Shown here piece after piece: positions 24,976-32,637 of a stretch of 64,000 bases of DNA (positions within the stretch are counted from its first letter, which is position 1; every line of letters starts with the position of its first letter). The notes beneath the pieces were generated by a model that saw only the letters and a program-made list of their open reading frames with translations, was not told the origin of the DNA and did no database searches. The DNA lies in the NCBI GenBank assembly GCA_030432695.1, contig JAUILN010000021.1, positions 1 to 64,000 of the forward strand. Reading direction: 5' to 3'. The DNA is from a bacterium. Its GTDB lineage: Bacteria > Planctomycetota > UBA1135 > UBA2386. A program made the position numbers and the translations under genes.

Positions 24976-26175
24976 ATGTCGAACGACAGCCAGAACTTCA
25001 AGGTCCTCATCATCGGCGGTGGTGCGGCCGGCATCTCGGTCGCCGCGCGGCTGCGCAAGAAGCTGCCGAGCGGCTCGATCGCCGTCGTCGATCCGGCGCG
25101 CAAGCACCACTACCAACCGCTGTGGACCCTGGTCGGCGGGGGCGTCTGCAACAAGGAGATCACCGAGCGCGACGAGGCCAGCGTGATCCCGGCCGGCGTG
25201 GTGTGGATCCAGGAGGGGGCGAAGAGCTTCGATCCGGCGGCGAACCGCGTCGAGCTGCAGAGCGGCAAGGTGGTCGGTTACGAGCAGCTCGTGGTCTGCC
25301 CGGGGATCCAGCTCGACTGGTCGAAGGTCGAGGGGCTGGCCGGCAACCTCGGCAAGCACGGCATCTGCTCGAACTACGCCTACGACACGGTCCAGGACAC
25401 CTGGCCGACCATCCAGGGCACCAGGAGTGGCAAGGCGCTGTTCACGCACCCCAGCACGCCGATCAAGTGTGGCGGTGCGCCGCAGAAGATCATGTATCTG
25501 GCCGAGGAGGCGTTCCGGAAGGCCGGCGTGCGCAGCGGCCTCGACATCCACTTCTACTCGGGGATGCCGGAGTCGTTCACGGTGCCGCACTACGCGCGGG
25601 TGCTCGACAAGTGCATGGACGATCGTTCGATCACCCCGCACTACAAGCGCGACCTGATCGCCATCGATGCACCGAACCGCAAGGCGACCTTCGCGTGCCT
25701 CGACAAGGAGGGCGAGACCGAGACCGTCGAGTATTCGATGATCCACGTGACGCCGCCGATGAGTGCGCCGGACTTCATCAAGCGGAGCCCGCTCGCCGGG
25801 TCCGCGGGCTGGGTCGAGGTCGACAAGGGCACCTGTCAGCACACGCGGTTCCCGAACGTGTTCGCGCTCGGCGATGCCAGCAACCTGCCGACCTCGAAGA
25901 CCGGAGCTGCGATCCGCAAGCAAGCGCCGGTGGTCGCTGCCAATGTGCTGGCAGTGCTCGAGGGCAAACAGCCGGCCGCGAAGTACGATGGCTACACGTC
26001 GTGCCCGCTGGTCACCGGCTACGGCAAGCTGATCCTCGCCGAGTTCGACTACGACAAGAACCTCGCGGAGACGTTCTGGTTCGACCAGTCGAAGGAGCGC
26101 TGGAGCATGTATCAGCTCAAGCGCCACATCCTGCCGATGCTCTATTGGCAGGGGATGTTGAAGGGGCGCGCGTGA
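24976..26175 (+). CDS. sqr: Sulfide:quinone oxidoreductase
   Basis: This 399-residue flavoprotein starts with the FAD-binding G-G-G-A-A-G-I-S (14-21) and H-H-Y-Q-P-L-W-T, typical of type II SQR. Cys165 (in I-K-C-G-G-A-P-Q-K) and Cys343 (in Y-T-S-C-P-L-V-T-G-Y-G) are 178 residues apart, the same spacing as the redox pair in human SQOR (Cys201/Cys379). The C-terminal segment (RWSMYQLKRHILPMLYWQGML) is the amphipathic membrane-binding end. Sulfide is oxidised to a persulfide on a thiol acceptor, with electrons going to quinone. It lies between the MBL-rhodanese and TauE genes. Confidence 0.94.
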   Translation: MSNDSQNFKVLIIGGGAAGISVAARLRKKLPSGSIAVVDPARKHHYQPLWTLVGGGVCNKEITERDEASVIPAGVVWIQEGAKSFDPAANRVELQSGKVVGYEQLVVCPGIQLDWSKVEGLAGNLGKHGICSNYAYDTVQDTWPTIQGTRSGKALFTHPSTPIKCGGAPQKIMYLAEEAFRKAGVRSGLDIHFYSGMPESFTVPHYARVLDKCMDDRSITPHYKRDLIAIDAPNRKATFACLDKEGETETVEYSMIHVTPPMSAPDFIKRSPLAGSAGWVEVDKGTCQHTRFPNVFALGDASNLPTSKTGAAIRKQAPVVAANVLAVLEGKQPAAKYDGYTSCPLVTGYGKLILAEFDYDKNLAETFWFDQSKERWSMYQLKRHILPMLYWQGMLKGRA

Positions 26176-26227
26176 GCCGCACCGGACATCCGCCAACGGA
26201 ACGGGCCCTGCTGGGAGGGAAGTCGAC

Positions 26228-27043
26228 GTGTTGCTCGCATTTCTGGGCGCCTTGGTGATCGGCGTGAGCCTGGGCCTGATGGGCTCGGGGGGGTCGATCC
26301 TCACCGTGCCGATCCTCGTCTACGTCCTGGGACAGGACGAGAAGACCGCCATCGCCGGCTCGCTGCTGGTGGTGGGCTCGATCAGTGCCGTCGGCGGCAT
26401 GCAGTACGTCGGCCGCAAGATGGTCGACTGGCGCAGCGTGCTGTGGTTCGGCGTGCCTGGGATGATGGGCACCTACGGCGGTGCGGCGTTGGCGAAGTTC
26501 GTCTCCGGCACCGTGCAGCTGGTGGTCTTCGACGTGGTGATGCTCACCGCGGCGTTCTTCATGCTGCGTCCGGCCAAGGCGGCCGGCGGCGCGAAGCGGG
26601 GCCAGGCCGCCTGGAAGATCGTCCTGGATGGGCTGGTCGTCGGCGTGCTCACCGGCTTCGTCGGCGTCGGCGGCGGCTTCCTGATCGTGCCGGCGCTGGT
26701 GCTGCTGGGCGGCCTGTCGATGCAGCTCGCGGTCGGCACCAGCCTGCTGATCATCGCGCTGAAGTCGTTCAGCGGCTTCTACAAGTACCTCGACGTGCTG
26801 AAGGAGTTCGACCTCCACCTCGACTGGCAGGTGCTCGGCACCTTCGTCGTCGTCGGCATCGTCGGTAGCGTGTTCGGCAATCACGTTTCGCGCCGGCTGA
26901 ACCACGACGTGCTGCGCCGGATCTTCGCCGGTCTGCTGCTGGTCGTCGGTCTGGCGATGCTGGTGGTGAAGGTCGTCGAGTTCACCAGCGGCGCGGCCAC
27001 GGCCGATCCGGGCGCCACCACGGTTTCGACGCCCCACGATTGA
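26228..27043 (+). CDS. TauE/SafE family sulfite/anion exporter
   Basis: This 271-residue integral membrane protein has about eight hydrophobic segments. The family marks are M-G-S-G-G-S-I-L-T-V-P (N-terminal half) and F-V-G-V-G-G-G-F-L-I-V-P (C-terminal half), the duplicated half motifs of the TauE/SafE family. It starts with a GTG at 26228 behind a strong GGGAGGG site. The location directly after SQR and persulfide-oxidising genes suggests export of sulfite, thiosulfate or another sulfur product; the exact anion cannot be read from the sequence. It is the last gene of the run, with the opposed kinase gene ending 55 bp beyond. Confidence 0.93.
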   Translation: MLLAFLGALVIGVSLGLMGSGGSILTVPILVYVLGQDEKTAIAGSLLVVGSISAVGGMQYVGRKMVDWRSVLWFGVPGMMGTYGGAALAKFVSGTVQLVVFDVVMLTAAFFMLRPAKAAGGAKRGQAAWKIVLDGLVVGVLTGFVGVGGGFLIVPALVLLGGLSMQLAVGTSLLIIALKSFSGFYKYLDVLKEFDLHLDWQVLGTFVVVGIVGSVFGNHVSRRLNHDVLRRIFAGLLLVVGLAMLVVKVVEFTSGAATADPGATTVSTPHD

Positions 27044-27074
27044 CCCGAGTTCTTGCGCCTGGACTCTTACAACC

Positions 27075-27087
27075 GGTGCCTGGCACC
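27075..27087. repeat. Short palindrome with GGTGCC-T-GGCACC core
   Basis: A 13-base perfect inverted repeat (GGTGCC, one base, GGCACC) lies between the TauE stop and the convergent kinase stop. The same core, GTGCC-A-GGCAC, occurs twice at 57493-57606. It may end transcription from both sides or be a dispersed palindromic repeat. There is no T-run. Confidence 0.4.
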
Positions 27088-27098
27088 CGTTGCAAAAG

Positions 27099-29171
27099 TC
27101 ACCGCCCGCGAGTTCGCTCCACGCCGAGCACCCGGCCCGAGTCGTTGGTGATGATCTCGAAGTCTTCGAAGATCATCTCGGTCACCATGGAGCCCTGGGT
27201 CTGCTCCTTCGGCGGACCCCAGCGCCGCACGACGCTCGACACCGGATCGCCGAGGTTCGGAACGCCGTGCTCGCGGTCGCGCGGCACCAGCGGCCCGGCG
27301 AGGTTCGAGTAGGCTTGGACCCGTCCGTCCTGCACCCGCAGCGCGCCTTCGATCAGGTGGCCGGTGAGGTCGCGGTAGTTCCATTCGACGACCGAACCGC
27401 CCACATTCATCGATTCAGGTGGGCCGAGGCGGGTCAGCACCTCGTCGACCGAGCAGTCGAGCAGCTCTCGGGGCTCTTGGATCCACTGCGTGTCGGCACT
27501 CGTCGCCGCGCTCTGTGCGGCTTCCATTCGCGGGATGAGCGTCGCGCCGGCACCCAGCACCAGCGACAGGCAGACCGCCGCGCCGGTGGTCACCGCGTGG
27601 AAGGTGTTGCCCAAGAGCGGCTGCGTGCCGGAGGCGATCGCCGCGTATTCGCTGCGCGCCCGGTGGTAGAGGAAGAACAGGCTGCCGGCGATCCCGGCGA
27701 GCAGCGCGACCACGCCGATGAAGTCCTCGTTGCCGCGGTCGAAGCTGCCGGGCGAGAACCAGTCGGCGATCTGCATGCTGATCGCGGTCAGCAGGCCGGT
27801 CGCGACGAACAGCGGGAAGACCCAGGCCGACAGCACTGCGATCGGCACGCCGATCAGTCGACCCTGCGCCGCGCGGATCCGCCGCAGCGACCAGAAGCCG
27901 AGCGCGGTCGCGACGACCAGCACGCCGAGCAGGCCGGGCACGAACACTTTCAAGGCAACCGGCTGGATCTCGCCCAGAGAGCCAAGTGGCGCGATCAACT
28001 GCCCGGTGAACGGCTTGCCCATCGCCACCACGGCCTTGGCCTGCTCGAGCGTCGCCTGCGCAGCGGCTCGCTGCGCATTCTGGTCGGCGGCGATCGCCTC
28101 GGCCTGCTGGCTGCGGGCCAGGATCCAGAAGAAGAACACCACCACGCCGGCGATCATCAGGGTCGCCACCACCGGCAGCTTGCTGATGCGGCGCTGTCGT
28201 TCCGGTCGCGCGGCCTCCGGTACGGGCGACCGCCGGCTGGTCCGTGCGGCGGGCTGCACCCACTGCGACTCCCGCCGCACGTCGCTGCCCACCTCGCGCG
28301 CCGACTGATAGCGCTCGTCGGGCTGCTGCGCCAAGGTGCGCCGCACCACCTCGTCGAGACCCGGCGAGGTGCCGCTGCGCCGCGACGGTGGGTCGTAGGT
28401 GCCGATCGGCAGTTCGCCGGTGAGCATCTCGTAGAGCACCACGCCCAGCGAGAAGATGTCGGCGCGGTGGTCGACCGCGGCGCTGCCGCGCCACTGCTCG
28501 GGGGCCATGTACTGCGGGGTGCCGAAGACCGCGCTGCTGCGCGTCAAGGCGATCCGGTCGTGCTCCTTCCCGGCCAGCTTGGCCATCCCGAAGTCGGCGA
28601 TCTTCACCCGGCCGTCGACGTCGACCAGCACGTTCTCCGGCTTGATGTCGCGGTGCACGACGCCCTTCTCGTGGGCGTATTGCAGCGCCTCGCAGAGCGT
28701 CGGCGTGATCCGCAGCGCCTCCTCCGGCGACAGCCGGCCGAGCTCCATCAGCTGGCGCAGGTTCACGCCGTCGACGAACTCCATCAGCAGGAAGAACAGG
28801 CCGTCGCGGGTCTGGCCGAAGTCGTGGACCGTGACGATGTGCGGGTGGTTGAGGCTGGCCAGTGCGCGCGCCTCGCGGAGAAAGCGCTCGCCGAACTCCG
28901 CCTGCTCGCCGAGTTCCCGGGGCAGGATCTTCAGTGCGACGTGGCGCTCCAGTCGCTCCTGCACCGCCTCGTAGACCGCGCCCATGCCGCCCTTGCCGAT
29001 GAGGCGGAGGATGCGGATGCCGGGGAACGACGCGGCGAGTTCCTCCGGGGTCGGGGCCTGCAGGCGGCCGGCGCCGCCGATCCGGCTGTCGTGCTCCAGG
29101 GCACCGCGCAACAGCTCGCCATGGTCCGGCGTGCCTGCCGGGGCCGGGTTCGGGTCTCGAGGTGTGTCCAT
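27099..29171 (-). CDS. Ser/Thr protein kinase with multi-pass membrane C-terminus
   Basis: The 690-residue protein has a kinase domain at about 50-320: GKGGMGAVY (59-67), catalytic Lys81 (HVALKIL), HRDIKPEN (173-180), DFG (193-195) and M-A-P-E-Q-W. After about residue 345 there are several hydrophobic helices (VVATLMIAGVVVFFFWIL, then FVPGLLGVLVVATALGFW, AWVFPLFVATGLLTA, GVVALLAGIAGSLFFLY). The end is a soluble part with two D-P-V/S-V-D-E-V-like repeats that resemble small lipoprotein-assembly folds. ATG 29171 was taken over the GTG 6 bases before because AGGGGTGG lies just upstream. It follows the sigma-factor gene by 60 bp on the same strand. Confidence 0.93.
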   Translation of the reverse strand: MDTPRDPNPAPAGTPDHGELLRGALEHDSRIGGAGRLQAPTPEELAASFPGIRILRLIGKGGMGAVYEAVQERLERHVALKILPRELGEQAEFGERFLREARALASLNHPHIVTVHDFGQTRDGLFFLLMEFVDGVNLRQLMELGRLSPEEALRITPTLCEALQYAHEKGVVHRDIKPENVLVDVDGRVKIADFGMAKLAGKEHDRIALTRSSAVFGTPQYMAPEQWRGSAAVDHRADIFSLGVVLYEMLTGELPIGTYDPPSRRSGTSPGLDEVVRRTLAQQPDERYQSAREVGSDVRRESQWVQPAARTSRRSPVPEAARPERQRRISKLPVVATLMIAGVVVFFFWILARSQQAEAIAADQNAQRAAAQATLEQAKAVVAMGKPFTGQLIAPLGSLGEIQPVALKVFVPGLLGVLVVATALGFWSLRRIRAAQGRLIGVPIAVLSAWVFPLFVATGLLTAISMQIADWFSPGSFDRGNEDFIGVVALLAGIAGSLFFLYHRARSEYAAIASGTQPLLGNTFHAVTTGAAVCLSLVLGAGATLIPRMEAAQSAATSADTQWIQEPRELLDCSVDEVLTRLGPPESMNVGGSVVEWNYRDLTGHLIEGALRVQDGRVQAYSNLAGPLVPRDREHGVPNLGDPVSSVVRRWGPPKEQTQGSMVTEMIFEDFEIITNDSGRVLGVERTRGR

Positions 29172-29231
29172 GCCCACCCCTGAAGGATCGTCGGCCCGGG
29201 GTTACGGGGGAATCGGAGAATCCGGACCGGC

Positions 29232-29948
29232 TCAGGTCTCGAGGGCGCCGAGGAGTTGACGGAGTTCGGCTTCCGCGCCCTCGCCCGCACCCAGCGTGTC
29301 GCGTGCCTCGGCGATCAGGAACTCCCGGAAGCGGCCGCGAAGCCGGTGCGCCCGGACCTTGAGCGCGCCCTCGGTGCCACCGAGTTCCGCCGCGAGGGTT
29401 GCCCAGGGGCGCGGCGGTCCGCCACCCTCGAGCGTCGGCCGCAGCAACTCGAACAGCTCGCCCCGGCCCTGGCTCCGCTCGGACTCCTCCAGCCGAGCCA
29501 GCGCGGTCTCGATCACCCCCTGCGCCCAGCGCCGCTCGAAGGCCCGCGCCGGGTCGTCGCGGACCGACGCCGGTTCGGCCGAGTAGCGGCGTTCCTCGGC
29601 GGCGAGCGCGTCGAGCGGGATCGGCCGGCGCCCGCCGCCGCGCTTCTCGGCGCGGTCCCGGGCGCGGTGGTTCTGGAGGTGGTGCCTCGCGCAGGTCGCC
29701 AACCAGCCGCGGAACCGTCCTCGCTCCGGATTCGCCCGGTCGAAGTCCCGGCGGTCGAGCAGGTCGGCGAACAGGCTCTGGGTCAGGTCGGCAGCATCGT
29801 CCACCGACAGTGCCTGGCTCCGGTACAGCGCGTAGACCGGCGGCCAGTAGGTGAGGCAGAGTTCCTCCAGGGCTCGTTCGCGGGTCGGTGCGTCGTCGGA
29901 GCCGGCGCGAAGTACGAGACTCCAGCGGGTGGTGTGGAAGGCGGACAA
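29232..29948 (-). CDS. ECF sigma factor paired with Ser/Thr kinase
   Basis: The 238-residue protein starts F-H-T-T-R-W-S-L-V, then L-E-E-L-C-L-T-Y-W-P-P-V-Y-A-L-Y-R, D-A-A-D-L-T-Q-S-L-F-A-D-L-L. These are the marks of the long planctomycete ECF group that starts with 'TRWSLV'. The C-terminal region 4 (W-A-T-L-A-A-E-L-G-G-T-E-G-A-L-K-V-R-A-H-R-L-R) is intact. A linker with R-R-Y-S-A-E-P joins the two, as is normal in this group. The kinase gene follows 60 bp downstream, so this is the second sigma/kinase pair in the window. The group is known to be controlled by adjacent kinases in several phyla, but the signal is unknown. Confidence 0.92.
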   Translation of the reverse strand: MSAFHTTRWSLVLRAGSDDAPTRERALEELCLTYWPPVYALYRSQALSVDDAADLTQSLFADLLDRRDFDRANPERGRFRGWLATCARHHLQNHRARDRAEKRGGGRRPIPLDALAAEERRYSAEPASVRDDPARAFERRWAQGVIETALARLEESERSQGRGELFELLRPTLEGGGPPRPWATLAAELGGTEGALKVRAHRLRGRFREFLIAEARDTLGAGEGAEAELRQLLGALET

Positions 29949-30002
29949 GAGGCGTAGAGCTTCCGGCGCGGAAGGTGCTCCGTCCAGGCGCGGTCGCCCG
30001 GA

Positions 30003-30008
30003 TAGGCT
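30003..30008 (+). promoter_or_regulatory. Candidate -10 box for a leaderless transcript
   Basis: TAGGCT ends 8 bases before ATG 30017 and no ribosome-binding site is present between. The arrangement is like that before fumA (TAACCT, 6 bases). By eye only. Confidence 0.3.
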
Positions 30009-30016
30009 CGGGCCCG

Positions 30017-30970
30017 ATGACAGCCACCTGCTCGCACTGCGGCGCCCCCAACCCGGTGCTTCGTGTCTTCGGTTGGTACACCGGCCTGCATCTGCGTTGC
30101 AGGCAGTGCCGGACGGTGTTCCGCGTGGTCGATTCGTTCGGCGGTCTGGTCCTGGTGCACCTGGCCTTCGCGGTCGGCTATCTGGCAGGCTTCGCGTGGC
30201 TGCTCGATGTGGAGGTGCCGCCGTGGGTGGTGGGTCTGTTCGTCAGTGAGCCGCTGGCGATCGGCCTGTGGCTCGGGGCGCTGCCGGCGTTGCTCGGTCT
30301 CGCGACCTTCGTGCTGGCCCTCGGCCTGCTGACGCCGAGCGCGCGCCGCGTGGAGCAAGACCCCGCGACCCACGACGACCCGAAGATCCCGGCTCCGCTG
30401 ACCCGGGGGCAGTTCGTGGTCGGTGCGTTGTTCGCGGGCCTCGGCACGATCGTGCTGGTCCTCACCGTGGTGTTCGGTCTCACCCTGCAGCACTTCGGCG
30501 AGGCGATGGTCGAGCACCGTCCACCGGCCGAGCCACAGCCGGTGGAGCTGTCGGCGGAGACCCTCGCCGACTGGGTGTTCGTCGACGGCGAGGGCACGCC
30601 GCGGGCTCTCGAGCAATTGCTCGGCGCGCCCGTGGTGATCCACTTCTTCGATCGCGACGACTTCGGCACGCAGGCGGGTCTGGCCAGTCTCGCGCGGTTG
30701 CGTCGCACGGTCCTCGACGACGGGGTGCAGTTCGTGGTCTGCGCGTTGGTCGACGAGCAGCGCTTCGCCGAGCTCATCGAGGACCCTCCGGTGCGGATCC
30801 CGCTGGTCAGACCACGCACCGACGCGCCCGGCGTGCTGGCGCCCGAGGTCCTGCCGTCGACGCTGTTCCTCGATCCGAAGGGCCGGCTGGTCTGGCGGGA
30901 GGCCGGCGTCGCGCGTTGGGACACCGACGCGGTGGTGGCCTTCCTCCGGCGACTCGCCGCCGGCGACTGA
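30017..30970 (+). CDS. Zn-ribbon, multi-TM protein with thioredoxin-like end
   Basis: The 317-residue protein has an N-terminal zinc ribbon: C5-x2-C8 and C28-x2-C31. Next are about three or four hydrophobic stretches (about 41-65, 68-105, 132-156). The C-terminal 195-312 looks like a thioredoxin fold of the AhpC/TSA type (PVVIHFFDRDDFGTQAGLASLARLR, then V-V-C-A-L-V-D, P-S-T-L-F-L-D-P-K-G-R-L-V-W-R), but there is no C-x-x-C or single peroxidatic Cys where it should be. It is probably a binding or sensor variant rather than an oxidoreductase. Its stop codon at 30970 directly abuts the stop of the FG-GAP gene on the other strand. Confidence 0.65.
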   Translation: MTATCSHCGAPNPVLRVFGWYTGLHLRCRQCRTVFRVVDSFGGLVLVHLAFAVGYLAGFAWLLDVEVPPWVVGLFVSEPLAIGLWLGALPALLGLATFVLALGLLTPSARRVEQDPATHDDPKIPAPLTRGQFVVGALFAGLGTIVLVLTVVFGLTLQHFGEAMVEHRPPAEPQPVELSAETLADWVFVDGEGTPRALEQLLGAPVVIHFFDRDDFGTQAGLASLARLRRTVLDDGVQFVVCALVDEQRFAELIEDPPVRIPLVRPRTDAPGVLAPEVLPSTLFLDPKGRLVWREAGVARWDTDAVVAFLRRLAAGD

Positions 30971-32542
30971 TCAGCGCGTGACCTGACCGCGTTGCGCGTT
31001 CGACAGGCGTGGTGCGTCGACCCCGTCGCCGGTCCACAGCGCCTGGACCGTGAAGCGCAGTCCTTCGAGAGCTGGGTCGGTCGGCACCGTGAGCGGCACG
31101 CCGAGTTCGCCGGCGGGAGCGGGAACGGCGACGGTCGCGAGTTCGAACAGCGCACCGGGTTGCAGCCACAGGATCCCGAGACCGGGGAGCGGCAAGGGCG
31201 ACGCATTGGGCGACAGCGCGACGAATGCCGCGTGCGGTCGGCCGGCCCGGGTCGGCTCGGCGCGCAGCGTGATCGGCACCGCCGCCCCGAGCGGAAAGGA
31301 GAACGGCATGGTCAGTTGTCGCTGCAGGCTGCGGTAGATGCGGGTGTCGCGCGCGTTGCCGACCAGGTCGACGTCGCCATCGCCGTCCAGGTCGCCGGTG
31401 GCGAATGCGGTGCTGGCGCCGAGCCGGGGGAACGAGCCCGGCAGGTCGCGCCAATCGGCAACGTGGGTGAAGCGGCCGGTACCGTCGTTCAGGTGCAGGC
31501 GGTCGGTCTCCTGGCCGGCGTCGGGGAAGCGGTAGAACTGCCACGCCAGCAGCACGTCGTCGTCGCCGTCGTGGTCGACGTCGATCACCGCGAGGTCGTG
31601 GACGAAGTCGGCGGGCTGCAGCGGGAGCTGCGGGAAGCGCGGGAACTCCTCGGGCGACTGGGTGAATCCGCCGAGTCCGTCGTTGAGCTGGATCCGCGCG
31701 CCGCCGCCGGTGTCGAGCGCGGTGAGCAGGTCGCGGTCGCCATCGCCGTCGGCGTCGAAGGTGGTGATCGAACTCGCCTGGTCGCCGAGCGCCGCGCCGG
31801 CGGAGAAGTGCCCCTGGCCGTCGTTGAGGTGGACGCGCGCGGCGCCCTCCAGGACCACGAACTGACCGTTCTGGATCAGCTGCAGGTCCGTGGAGGCGGT
31901 GATCAGATCCGGGTCGCCGTCGCCGTCGATGTCGTCGAAGCACGCCGCGCGCGTCGACTCGACTACCGTCCCCAGGTGGCTCGGTGCGTCCGTGAATCCT
32001 CCCGCGCCGTCGTTCAGGAACAGCCGATCCGGTGCGGCGTCGCTCTGGTCCTTGAAGAAGGTCCGGCCGACGAACAGGTCGAGGTCCGCGTCGCCATCGA
32101 CGTCTGCGAACGCCAGGCAGCTCACGTAGGTCTGCTCGGCGGGCACACCGCTCGGCAGGAACGAGAACTGCCCCGCACCGTCGTTCTGCAGGAGGAGGAC
32201 TCGACTGGCATCCGGACCGTTGACGTCGTTGGTCGCGGCTGCCAGATCGACGTCGCCATCGCCGTCCAGATCGGCGCACACCGCGAAGTCGAACTCACGC
32301 TCGTTGGGCACCCGCACGACCCCGTCGTCCCGGAAGTTGCCCAGCCCGTCGTTGAGCAGGAGCCGCGGCGGTCCGCCGACCAGCAGCAGGTCGAGGTCGC
32401 CATCGCCATCGACATCGGCGAGGACCGGGCGGGACTCGCCGGCGAGCGACGGCTGGAGTTCGCGGAAGAAGGACTGGGCGGGGGCTGCGGCCGCTCCGGT
32501 CACGGCGATGCAGGATAGGGCCAACGCGAGGGGGTGGTGCAT
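30971..32542 (-). CDS. Secreted FG-GAP/VCBS repeat protein with shared C-terminal module
   Basis: This 523-residue secreted protein has a signal peptide at about 1-23 (ALALSCIAVTGAAAAPAQ). Residues 30-400 are about seven repeats of the type D-V-D-G-D-G-D-L-D-L, with N-D-G-x-G-x-F units (for example DVDGDGDLDLLLVG, then LNDGLGNF): calcium-binding FG-GAP blades forming a propeller of integrin-alpha type. Residues 410-523 have the C-terminal module ending V-P-T-D-P-A-L-E-G-L, then R-L-S-N-A-Q-R. The Asp-rich turns are intact. The stop abuts the stop of the preceding convergent gene. It is likely a surface-exposed or extracellular structural protein. Confidence 0.88.
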   Translation of the reverse strand: MHHPLALALSCIAVTGAAAAPAQSFFRELQPSLAGESRPVLADVDGDGDLDLLLVGGPPRLLLNDGLGNFRDDGVVRVPNEREFDFAVCADLDGDGDVDLAAATNDVNGPDASRVLLLQNDGAGQFSFLPSGVPAEQTYVSCLAFADVDGDADLDLFVGRTFFKDQSDAAPDRLFLNDGAGGFTDAPSHLGTVVESTRAACFDDIDGDGDPDLITASTDLQLIQNGQFVVLEGAARVHLNDGQGHFSAGAALGDQASSITTFDADGDGDRDLLTALDTGGGARIQLNDGLGGFTQSPEEFPRFPQLPLQPADFVHDLAVIDVDHDGDDDVLLAWQFYRFPDAGQETDRLHLNDGTGRFTHVADWRDLPGSFPRLGASTAFATGDLDGDGDVDLVGNARDTRIYRSLQRQLTMPFSFPLGAAVPITLRAEPTRAGRPHAAFVALSPNASPLPLPGLGILWLQPGALFELATVAVPAPAGELGVPLTVPTDPALEGLRFTVQALWTGDGVDAPRLSNAQRGQVTR

Positions 32543-32637
32543 GTGCGGCCTTCGGCAGGTTCGGTCGGCGCAGCGGCGACGCGCGCCTGGCCGGGATCGT
32601 AGCCGGGTTCGTCCATGCTGGCAGTCGCTCCCGCGGC

